Part shown: piece by piece, positions 6,998-12,399 of the stretch
Position numbering within the stretch: the first letter of the stretch is position 1
How the letters are laid out: every line of letters starts with the position of its first letter
Assembly (NCBI GenBank): GCA_030044105.1
Contig: JASHWL010000057.1
Location: forward strand, 1 to 15,035
Reading direction: 5' to 3'
From: Thermoplasmata archaeon
GTDB taxonomy: Archaea > Thermoplasmatota > Thermoplasmata > Lutacidiplasmatales > UBA184
Length of the DNA: 15,035 nucleotides
Notes under the pieces: model-generated
What the model saw: only the letters and a program-made list of their open reading frames with translations
The model's database searches: none
What the model was told of the DNA's origin: nothing
Position numbers and translations under genes: made by a program

Positions 6998-7942
6998 GTG
7001 GCCCGACCTCGCGTGCGGGAGCTCGGAGAGGGCCGTCAGCTGCTCGACCTCGACTTCCGGGACACGGAGGGGCTGGTCGCGGCGTACCTCCTACCCGAAG
7101 AGGAGGGCTGGACGCTCGTGGAGACCGGCCCGACCAGCTGCCGGGAGCCGCTGCTGGCGGGGATCGAGCGCGCCGGAGTGGACCGCACGGCCGTCCGACA
7201 TGTCTTCGTCACCCACATCCACCTCGATCACGCCGGGGGCGTGGGCAGCCTGCTCGACGCGCTCCCGAACGCCACGTTCTACGCCCATGAGCTCGGGGTC
7301 CCGCACCTGATCGACCCCTCGCGGCTCATCGCCAGCGCCCGGCGCGCGTGGGGCGCCGCGGCCGATCCGCTCTGGGGACCGATCGTCCCCGTCTCGCCCG
7401 GACGGATCGTCGCGCTCCGCGGGGGGGAGGAGTTTCCCCTGCACGGCGGCACGCTCTCGGTGCTGGCGACGCCCGGCCACGCACGTCACCACCTCGCGCT
7501 CTTCGACTCGCGGATCCGGGGGGTGTTCACCGGCGACGGCGCCGGAGTGAGGCTGGAGCGCAGCGCGCGCGTACGACCGGCGGTCCCCCCGCCGGACCTG
7601 GACCTCGAGGCGCTGTTCGCCAGCGTCGAGGCGATGCGGCGCCTCGACCCGGCCCGGGTCCTCTACAGCCACTTCGGACCGAGTCCCGACGGCGCCGGGG
7701 ACCTCGCGCGGTACCGCGGGATCGTCGAGGCGTGGCGGGATGTGGCGCTCGCCGCCGCTCGGGAGCACCCGGAGGTGGCGTTCGTCACCGAGCGGCTGCG
7801 GGAGCATGACCGGTCGACGGCCCCGTCCCCGTCCGGTGTGCCGGGCCGGGACGACCGGTCGACGATGGTGTCGGGCTACGAGCTGGCGGCGGCGGGCTTC
7901 CTCCGGTACTTCGAGACCCACGGTCTGCTCCGGGGGAGCTGA
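6998..7942 (+). CDS. Metallo-beta-lactamase-fold hydrolase
   Basis: A 314-residue MBL-fold enzyme. Metal ligands are all visible: THIHLDHAG (residues 72-80; H73, H75, D77, H78), H161 in TPGHARHH, D180 in FTGDGAG, and H225 in LYSHFGP. This full set predicts a dinuclear metal hydrolase of the glyoxalase II/thioesterase/lactonase-like group; the substrate cannot be named. The C-terminal ~70 residues (YRGIVEAWRDVALAAAREHPE... to ...GFLRYFETHG) are an alpha-helical extension common in this branch. It starts 10 bases after the protease gene and is followed without gap by the MFS gene, so it is an internal cistron of the 4208-9173 cluster. Confidence 0.88.
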   Translation: MARPRVRELGEGRQLLDLDFRDTEGLVAAYLLPEEEGWTLVETGPTSCREPLLAGIERAGVDRTAVRHVFVTHIHLDHAGGVGSLLDALPNATFYAHELGVPHLIDPSRLIASARRAWGAAADPLWGPIVPVSPGRIVALRGGEEFPLHGGTLSVLATPGHARHHLALFDSRIRGVFTGDGAGVRLERSARVRPAVPPPDLDLEALFASVEAMRRLDPARVLYSHFGPSPDGAGDLARYRGIVEAWRDVALAAAREHPEVAFVTERLREHDRSTAPSPSGVPGRDDRSTMVSGYELAAAGFLRYFETHGLLRGS

Positions 7943-7946
7943 GGCG

Positions 7947-9173
7947 ACGGCGACCGCGTACGCTCGCCGGCACGGCGGCGCGATCACGCTGGTCCTCGCC
8001 CGCGCGATCTACGCGTTCAGCTGGTACAACGTGGGGGCCGTGCTGCCGCTCATCGGCACGGACTTCGCGATCGGGACCGAGCGCCTCGGCCTCGTGCTGG
8101 GGGCGTTCCTCGCCGGGGCGGGGATCTTCCAGCTCCCGGCCGGCTTCGCGGCGCTCCGCTGGGGGAACCGCCGCGTCTGCCTCGCGGCGCTGGCGGTCAT
8201 GGGAGCGTTCGCGCTGGCGTCGGCGTTCGCGCCGAACTGGATCGTGCTCGCGGGCCTGCGGTTCGGGGTCGGGGCCGGAGCGGCGTTCTTCTTCGCGCCC
8301 GCGCTCGGGCTCGTGGCCTCGTACTATCCGGCCGGAGCCCGCGGCCCGGTCATCGGCCTCTACAACGCCGGGTTCAGCGTGGGCGCCGGCATCGGGATCC
8401 TCGCCGGTGCCGTCCTCGGCGAAGCCCTCGGATGGCCCTGGGCGCTCGGCATCGGAGGCGTCGCGCTCTTGGTGGCGGCGGCGGGCGCGTCGGTCTTCCT
8501 GCCGCCGACCGCCCCGCCGCCGAGCGGGAGCTCCCGGGCCGCGATCTGGGCTGCGGCGGCGCCGCTGCTCCGGTCGCGCACGCTGTGGTCGCTCGCGCTC
8601 GCGCTCACCGGGCTCTGGGCCGCGAGCTACATCCTCGCGCAGTACACGGTCCAGTTCGCCGCGACGGCGCACCCCGGCTGGAGCCTCACCCTGGCCGCGT
8701 CCCTGCCGACGCTCCTGATCCTCATCGAGGTCGTCGGGGGACCGTACGGGGGTTGGGTCGGCGAGCGCGCGAAGGGATCCCGCCGCCTGCTCGTCGTCTG
8801 GGGGATCCCGGCGGGCGTCGTGATCTTCCTCGTGCCGTACCTCCCGTTCGCCGGACTGCTGCTCGTGTTCGGGTTCTTCGGGTTCGCCGTCTCGGTCGTG
8901 TTCGCGGACCTCTACCTCGTGCCGTCGTACCTCCCGGGTATGCAGCCGGAAACGCTCGCCCTGTCGCTGGCGCTCATCAACGGCGTCCAGATCCTGCTCG
9001 GGAGCGGCCTCGCGATCGCCTTCGGGTTCGTCGCGGTCGACGCGGGGTTCACGGTCGCCTGGTACTGTGCCGCGATCGCCGCGCTCGTCGCCCTACCGAT
9101 GCTCGCCCTCGCCGCGATCCCGCGTCCGGCGGGCGGGGCGCGGGTCGCCGCGGGAAGGGAGGCCGCCCGGTGA
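7947..9173 (+). CDS. Major facilitator superfamily transporter, start codon uncertain
   Basis: About 408 residues with roughly 12 transmembrane helices in two six-helix halves. The first half has ...GTDFAIGTERLGLVLGAFLAGAGIFQLPAGFAALRWGNRRV (MFS loop 2-3 motif in degenerate form), and GLYNAGFSVGAGIGILAG in helix 5. It is a secondary transporter or permease of unknown substrate. Oddly, the reading frame has no ATG, GTG or TTG between the end of the upstream gene and GTG 8031, which would cut helix 1 (AITLVLARAIYAFSWYNVGAV) in half. In-frame starts further upstream (7740, 7806, 7836) would overlap the MBL gene by over 100 bases with no hydrophobic or conserved sequence. I place the start provisionally at the near-cognate ACG 7947, which has GGGGGAG 9-10 bases before it; a sequence error or a GTG start at 8031 remains possible. 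Confidence 0.8.
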   Translation, partial: TATAYARRHGGAITLVLARAIYAFSWYNVGAVLPLIGTDFAIGTERLGLVLGAFLAGAGIFQLPAGFAALRWGNRRVCLAALAVMGAFALASAFAPNWIVLAGLRFGVGAGAAFFFAPALGLVASYYPAGARGPVIGLYNAGFSVGAGIGILAGAVLGEALGWPWALGIGGVALLVAAAGASVFLPPTAPPPSGSSRAAIWAAAAPLLRSRTLWSLALALTGLWAASYILAQYTVQFAATAHPGWSLTLAASLPTLLILIEVVGGPYGGWVGERAKGSRRLLVVWGIPAGVVIFLVPYLPFAGLLLVFGFFGFAVSVVFADLYLVPSYLPGMQPETLALSLALINGVQILLGSGLAIAFGFVAVDAGFTVAWYCAAIAALVALPMLALAAIPRPAGGARVAAGREAAR

Positions 9174-9185
9174 CCGGGTTGGGGT

Positions 9186-9204
9186 GACCTCTTTTGTAGA
9201 GGTC
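9186..9204 (+). other. Perfect inverted repeat between the MFS and tRNA genes
   Basis: Seven-base arms GACCTCT (9186-9192) and AGAGGTC (9198-9204) around a TTTGT loop. It follows the MFS stop by 12 bases, so it could be a transcription terminator hairpin. Its T-rich centre also lies about 26 bases before the tRNA, the place of an archaeal TATA box, so it may instead be, or include, the tRNA promoter. Confidence 0.45.
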
Positions 9205-9220
9205 GCTCGCTGTCCGACCC

Positions 9221-9293
9221 AGCCCCGTGGTGTAGCGGCCAAGCATGCTGGCCTTTGGAGCCGGCGACAGCGGTTCGAATCCGCTCGGGGCTA
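9221..9293 (+). tRNA. tRNA-Gln (anticodon TTG)
   Basis: A complete cloverleaf. The acceptor stem AGCCCCG (9221-9227) pairs with CGGGGCT (9286-9292), with discriminator A 9293. The D stem is GTGT/GCAT with GG in its loop. The anticodon stem CTGGC/GCCGG encloses loop CTTTGGA with anticodon TTG at 9255-9257. The variable loop is 4 bases. The T arm is AGCGG-TTCGAAT-CCGCT. CCA is not encoded. In archaea this tRNA is normally charged through Glu-tRNA-Gln amidation (GatDE). Two partial copies of its 3' end lie downstream (10357 and 12086). Confidence 0.95.
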
Positions 9294-9636
9294 TCGAGTC
9301 GGATGGCCCCGCCGCGGGCGGTGTGCGCGAGCTGCCCCGTGCGCGCCCGCGTCGAACGGGGGGACCGGAGGCACGCCCACCACATACTGCCGCGCCCAGG
9401 TTGCGGAGAGCAGCATCCAGTCGGGTAGCTCCAAGCCGCTTCAGCTATCGTCTCGAGGGGCGGGTCGGCATCGACGAGGAGAGTAAGCTCGGAGTTTAAT
9501 CTAGGCTCGTTCGTGCGTGACGACCGGGGATGTACCCGGGTCCGCTCGGGCGGACCGTGGTGCGTCCTGCACCGGCGCAGGTCCGTCGAGGGCGCGCGCC
9601 AGCGTCTCAGGGCGTACCTGACCGACGCCGTAGGTG
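9294..9636. other. Gene-free spacer after the tRNA, first part of island segment 1
   Basis: I see no convincing gene in about 340 bases; open frames here are GC-driven and lack recognisable protein character. It holds an AT-rich patch GGAGTTTAATCTAGG around 9489-9503, and a perfect inverted repeat GGTCCG/CGGACC at 9539-9556 (6-base arms, 6-base loop). Because it starts right at the tRNA 3' end, it may be the remains of the integrated element's left arm. Confidence 0.4.
9539..9556. repeat. Short inverted repeat in the spacer
   Basis: GGTCCG, a six-base loop CTCGGG, then CGGACC. Perfect six-base arms could form a hairpin. The role is unknown; a terminator for the tRNA transcript or a recombinase arm-type site are both possible. 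Confidence 0.35.
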
Positions 9637-9643
9637 TTATGTT
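9637..9643 (+). promoter_or_regulatory. TATA-like box of vapBC copy 1
   Basis: TTATGTT, 30 bases before the ATG at 9667. It is in the only AT-rich patch upstream of the antitoxin and fits a leaderless transcript. Confidence 0.45.
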
Positions 9644-9666
9644 GTACTGAGTATGTGAGATGTGCT

Positions 9667-9912
9667 ATGACACTGGTACAGGCGCAGCTGCCCGAGGCAG
9701 AGTATCGGCTCTTGCGCCAGCGCGCCGCGTCCCGCGGCGAGCCAATGAAGGAGATCGTCCGCCAAGCCATCCACGCCTACCTCCACGAGGAAGCCGTGGA
9801 TCCGGCTGATCCCATCTTCCACGCCTTCCCCCTCGGCGCCAGCGGCCGCAAGGGTCACGACACGGCCCGGAAGCACGACGAGCTGCTGTACGGTCCCGAC
9901 CGGCACCGATGA
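9667..9912 (+). CDS. vapB: VapB-type antitoxin, ribbon-helix-helix-like
   Basis: An 81-residue antitoxin. Residues 1-~45 (MTLVQAQLPEAEYRLLRQRA..., KEIVRQAIHAYLHEE) have the strand-helix-helix layout of ribbon-helix-helix DNA-binding dimers. Residues ~46-81 (DPADPIFHAFPL, then HDELLYGP) are the extended tail that would wrap and block the VapC toxin. It overlaps vapC by ATGA, the usual coupling that keeps antitoxin made first. RHH antitoxins normally bind and repress their own promoter. The ATG is chosen by the TATA-like box at 9637; an in-frame GTG at 9634 would add 11 residues without family support. A decayed relative is at 11793-12025 on the other strand. Confidence 0.85.
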   Translation: MTLVQAQLPEAEYRLLRQRAASRGEPMKEIVRQAIHAYLHEEAVDPADPIFHAFPLGASGRKGHDTARKHDELLYGPDRHR

Positions 9913-10313
9913 TCTTCATCGACAGCAGCGCGTGGCTCGCGTTGGCGGACCGACACGATCGGAGTCATGCCGCGGCCCAAGCCTTCTACGGACGCGTGGG
10001 AGGTGGCGAGTTCGGCCAACCGATCACGACGAACTACGTGCTCCAAGAGACCCTGACCCTCGTTGCCCGCCGCCTGGGACCGAGACGCGCCGGCCAACTG
10101 GCCGCCTCGATCCGGCAGAGTCACCAGCTGACCACATTCTGGATCGAGCGTGTACACCACGAGGAGGCCGTCGCTCTGATGGTTCAACACGAAGACAAAG
10201 ACTGGAGCGTTACCGACTGCTCGAGCTTCGTGGTGATGCGAGCGCTCGGGGCGGACACGGCGTTCTCCTTCGACTCCGACTTCGCCCAGGCCGGCTTCGT
10301 GGTCCGGCCTTGA
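9909..10313 (+). CDS. vapC: VapC-type PIN-domain ribonuclease toxin
   Basis: A 134-residue PIN domain. All acidic active-site residues are present: D5 in MIFIDSSAW, E47 in NYVLQETLTL, D103 in VTDCSSF, and D122/D124 in FSFDSDF; together they hold Mg2+ or Mn2+ for RNA cleavage. Length is normal for VapC. It is therefore predicted to be an intact, active endoribonuclease toxin held in check by the overlapping vapB antitoxin; known VapC targets are tRNAs or rRNA, but the target here cannot be read from sequence. The stop codon is only 43 bases before a copy of the tRNA-Gln 3' end, placing the pair inside an apparently integrated segment. Confidence 0.92.
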   Translation: MIFIDSSAWLALADRHDRSHAAAQAFYGRVGGGEFGQPITTNYVLQETLTLVARRLGPRRAGQLAASIRQSHQLTTFWIERVHHEEAVALMVQHEDKDWSVTDCSSFVVMRALGADTAFSFDSDFAQAGFVVRP

Positions 10314-10356
10314 CCGTCGGGTGCGCAGCGGACGTCCTTCGCACGCTCACCGGCCT

Positions 10357-10379
10357 AGCGGTTCGAATCCGCTCGGGGC
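10357..10379 (+). repeat. Copy 2 of the tRNA-Gln 3' end (putative attachment site)
   Basis: A 23-base perfect match to tRNA-Gln positions 9269-9291, covering the whole T arm and most of the 3' acceptor strand, in direct orientation. Before it only CCGGC resembles the tRNA, so the rest of the tRNA is absent. Such displaced tRNA 3' ends are the usual footprint of integration at a tRNA gene. Confidence 0.8.
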
Positions 10380-10494
10380 GATCCGTCCGAGGCACGGGTC
10401 GAGCTCGCATCGGTCCACCGCTCTCCGCACCGCGGGGGGGTCGACCCTCCTGCGCGTGCCACACCACCGCGTACGGGCGGACGGGTGCGCGCGG

Positions 10495-10731
10495 ATGCTC
10501 GGGGGCGAGCCGGTCTGGGACGACGCGAATCCGGTTTCCGACGAGGTCGGTCCGGGGTGGCGGGACGTCGCTCGACGGAACTGGGCCACCGCACAGGCCC
10601 GCGAGGTCGGGGCGTTCTACAACCTGGTGAAGAAGCTCGAGGACGGAGGGGCGCGCGCCCGTGGCGTCACTCAGGACGATGGGATGGAGGAGCTGGCCGA
10701 TGCCCCCTCCATCTTCAGAAGACGGTCGTGA
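10495..10731 (+). CDS. Hypothetical small protein, possibly a gene remnant
   Basis: A 78-residue open frame (MLGGEPVWDDANPVSDEVG..., WATAQAREVGAFYNLVKKLEDG..., ending IFRRRS). The balanced, non-repetitive amino-acid composition with Trp, Tyr and Asn is more protein-like than the Arg/Gly/Pro-rich shadows around it, so it may be real or the tail of a longer broken gene; the frame stays open upstream to 10321, across the tRNA 3' copy. I do not recognise a family. No TATA box or ribosome binding site is evident. It is inside the second island segment, upstream of the RelE-type pair. Confidence 0.3.
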   Translation: MLGGEPVWDDANPVSDEVGPGWRDVARRNWATAQAREVGAFYNLVKKLEDGGARARGVTQDDGMEELADAPSIFRRRS

Positions 10732-10890
10732 GTCTGGGGGGAACGCAGCGGTCGTTCGCGAGCGCGGTACTCCACACGCTGGACACGATCCGCTCTCGGG
10801 AGCCGGCCGCGTCGAGGGAGGGCATCGAGGCGTCGAACTCTTCGCGCGGAGACCGGGCCTCGATCGTTCCGGTCGAGACGGCGCGACCTC

Positions 10891-10911
10891 TATGATAATC
10901 ATTTAAATCAT
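10891..10911 (+). promoter_or_regulatory. AT-rich palindromic promoter/operator of the RelE-type toxin-antitoxin pair
   Basis: An AT-rich island in GC-rich DNA. It contains the perfect palindrome ATGATAATCAT (10892-10902) and ATTTAAAT (10901-10908), the latter 24-31 bases before the ATG at 10932 and thus a TATA box. AATCAT occurs twice (10897-10902, 10906-10911). Inverted repeats over the TATA box are what an autorepressing antitoxin would bind. Confidence 0.65.
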
Positions 10912-10931
10912 CTAGGGCTCCAAGCCGTCGC

Positions 10932-11174
10932 ATGACCGCGACGGATCCGATGACGAGCGTCCCGGTACACACCTCTACGCTCCGACTTCTGCAGGAGTTC
11001 AAGACCGGGGCCCAGAACTGGGACCGATTCCTCCTCGAACTCGTCGAGCGCGAGATGGACCGGGAAGATGTTCGGTTCGCGGCCCGGCTCCTCAACGCGT
11101 ACCACCGCGGTCGGGGACGGACTGGGGCCGGGCGGCCACGTTCCCCGCGTCGCGGTTCGCCTCGGGCCAAGTAG
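10932..11174 (+). CDS. Putative antitoxin of a RelE/ParE-type pair
   Basis: An 80-residue protein. Residues ~8-45 (TSVPVHTSTLRLLQEFKTG, WDRFLLELVEREM) resemble short archaeal antitoxins with a strand followed by two helices (V.V...TL..L.EFK.G...WD.FL.EL). The C-terminal ~20 residues are Arg/Gly/Pro-rich and basic. The stop codon directly abuts the GTG of the toxin gene, the expected antitoxin-first order. The ATG is supported by the TATA box 24-31 bases upstream (leaderless). It probably neutralises the downstream toxin and represses its own promoter at 10891-10911. The family match is by pattern only. Confidence 0.65.
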   Translation: MTATDPMTSVPVHTSTLRLLQEFKTGAQNWDRFLLELVEREMDREDVRFAARLLNAYHRGRGRTGAGRPRSPRRGSPRAK

Positions 11175-11525
11175 GTGGCGACGGTCGTATACCTCGGCAA
11201 GTCGCGCCAGCAGCTCGACGCTCTTCCGCCGGCGGTTCGGGACGCCTTCCGCCGGGCGATTCGTGATCTCGAGCTCGCCCCCCAGGTCCTGCCCCAATTC
11301 CCGGAGATCCCGCTCGACACCCGGCCCCTCGAAGCTCCGTTTCCCCTGTTCCGGATCGCCGTGCATCGGCCGCCGGGGGACCCGGGATACCGGGGCGTCT
11401 ACAGCGCCGAGGGAACGACCGTACTGTTCGTGCGCTTTGTCCACCGGGACGCCGCCACCTACAAGGGACTTCGACGGATTCGCGGACTCCTGGGAACTCG
11501 TGACGCGTCTCACGAAGGAGTCTAA
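11175..11525 (+). CDS. RelE/ParE-like toxin
   Basis: A 116-residue protein starting with GTG immediately after the antitoxin stop. Features of the RelE fold are visible: an N-terminal strand VVYLGKSRQQLDALP, a helix pair PPAVRDAFRRAIRDLELAP, then strands LFRIAVHRP...YRGVYSAEGTTVLFVRFVHRD ending in TYKGLRR. In RelE-type toxins this sheet carries the basic residues that cleave mRNA in the ribosome, whereas ParE relatives block gyrase; I cannot tell which applies. Its last ~20 codons run into DNA where the opposite-strand decayed vapC begins to lose homology, so the C-terminus may contain sequence from the junction. The pair with the upstream antitoxin and palindromic promoter supports the call. 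Confidence 0.7.
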   Translation: MATVVYLGKSRQQLDALPPAVRDAFRRAIRDLELAPQVLPQFPEIPLDTRPLEAPFPLFRIAVHRPPGDPGYRGVYSAEGTTVLFVRFVHRDAATYKGLRRIRGLLGTRDASHEGV

Positions 11526-11822
11526 CGCCTCCTCGGCGATCCGCGAGCGAACGATCCCTGCTCGCGTCGGTCGCGCCCGGGGTCGGCCGAGCCGATCGCG
11601 GAACCCCCGGACGGCGTGGACCCCGAGACGCATCCGAAGCAGGGTGTACGTCACGTCCAGGACATAGTCGGTGGTTACGGCGCGACCGTACTCGCCGGCC
11701 TGGACCCGTTTCCAGGCGGCGGCCGAAGCCGCCCCCCGATCCCGCGGGTCGGAGAGCGCGTACCACGCTCCCGAGTCCACGAGAATCTGCCCAACGGCCC
11801 GTAGAGGTACTCGTCGTGGCAC
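11526..11822 (-). pseudogene. Truncated vapC (copy 2), C-terminal catalytic part missing
   Basis: The minus strand encodes ILVDSGAWYALSDPRD, then YGRAVTTDYVLDVTYTLL, clearly related to the intact VapC at 9909 (IFIDSSAWLALADRHD; FGQPITTNYVLQETLTL). After the segment aligning with EEA (VapC residues 85-87) similarity ends where the opposite-strand RelE-type gene finishes, so the TDxxSF and FDxDF catalytic aspartates are gone. The glutamate aligned with E47 is replaced by Asp. The position equivalent to the vapC start codon reads CAG, so the only canonical start in frame is GTG 11822, inside the antitoxin. The frame stays open to 10908 only because it runs antisense through the other pair. Confidence 0.75.
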
Positions 11823-12025
11823 CCCGACACATCCACCCTGGGTCCCTTTCCACGCACGAGCGGGAACGCGGAGAAGATCGGGTCGCTCGGGTCGACCTCG
11901 TCGGGAAGGAGCTTATCGCGAGTCGCCTGACGGACCCAACCCTGAATGGTCGTACGTTCCGACTTAGCCTGTCGCCGGAGCAACTCGAACTCCGCCTTGG
12001 GGATCCTCGCCTGAACCATCTTCAT
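11793..12025 (-). pseudogene. Decayed vapB antitoxin (copy 2)
   Basis: The minus strand from ATG 12025 encodes MKMVQARIPKAEFELLRRQAK..., VDPSDPIFSAFPL and HDEYLYGP, matching the intact VapB at 9667 throughout (MTLVQAQLPEAEYRLLRQRA, VDPADPIFHAFPL, HDELLYGP). The DNA-binding part looks intact. Where copy 1 has the overlapping ATGA stop/start, copy 2 has CAGA, so the stop is lost and translation would run on to 11675 through vapC sequence in the wrong frame. A TAAAGTA patch (12046-12039, minus) lies upstream. It could still make a DNA-binding protein with a wrong tail. Confidence 0.75.
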
Positions 12026-12085
12026 AGAGTATGGAACGTACTTTACTCCACATGAGGTGACGGTATCTTCCTTCGGTAGGGCGAC

Positions 12086-12108
12086 CGGTTCGAATCTGCT
12101 CGGGGCTA
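12086..12108 (+). repeat. Copy 3 of the tRNA-Gln 3' end (putative attachment site)
   Basis: Matches tRNA-Gln positions 9271-9293, including the discriminator A, at 22 of 23 bases (C to T at 12097), in direct orientation. GCGAC just before it also matches tRNA sequence with a two-base gap. It closes the island and borders the vapB copy 2 start by 60 bases. Confidence 0.75.
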
Positions 12109-12399
12109 CCGTTCCGGAATCGACGCTCCCTGGGCCCGGTACGAGGGGCCCTGGTTGCGCCTCACACGGCCTGTCGATTGGCTCGCGGCCGCCGGTCGCG
12201 TCCCGCTCGCGCGGCACGCGTGCGGGGCGAGGGAGTGCCCACTGCGTGCGGGACCGCATAGCACCGACAGATCGCGCCCAACTCCGTTCCCTCGAGTCCG
12301 GATCGGCGGTCCGAGCGTGGGCTCCGGACCCCCGCGGTGGCGCCGGGGGGCGCGACCCTTTCTAAGGGACCGACGGGTGCGGGCGCCGAGGAAGCGGAG
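12109..12399. other. Intergenic region between island and CDGSH gene
   Basis: Nothing convincing as a gene in about 290 bases; the open frames are Arg/Gly/Pro-rich shadows. A weak TATA-like TTTCTAAG (12358-12366) lies about 35-40 bases before the ATG at 12400, and GAGGA at 12388-12392 could serve as ribosome binding site, giving a short-leader transcript for the next gene. Confidence 0.4.

Larger units (their letters stand above)
9221..12108 (+). mobile_element. Putative tRNA-Gln-integrated island: two tandem segments bounded by tRNA 3'-end copies
   Basis: An intact tRNA plus two direct, downstream copies of its 3' end split the region into segments of about 1.09 kb (vapBC copy 1) and 1.73 kb (unknown ORF, RelE-type pair, decayed vapBC copy 2). 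Gene content is only toxin-antitoxin modules, and the layout is that of repeated integration at a tRNA 3' end. No integrase, replication gene or transposase is present, so these would be remnants or elements mobilised in trans. Confidence 0.6.

Noticed and set aside
9245..9499. An 84-residue open frame starting inside the tRNA
   Set aside because: Starts within the tRNA-Gln gene, has no protein-like pattern and no start signals.
10340..10381. A second complete tRNA gene
   Set aside because: Only the T arm and 3' acceptor strand are present; no 5' acceptor strand, D arm or anticodon arm precedes them. The same holds at 12086-12108.
10908..11525. Continuation of the minus-strand vapC frame to give a 304-residue protein
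   Set aside because: The extension is antisense to the RelE-type pair, which has a good promoter and protein-like sequence, and it contains no PIN residues.
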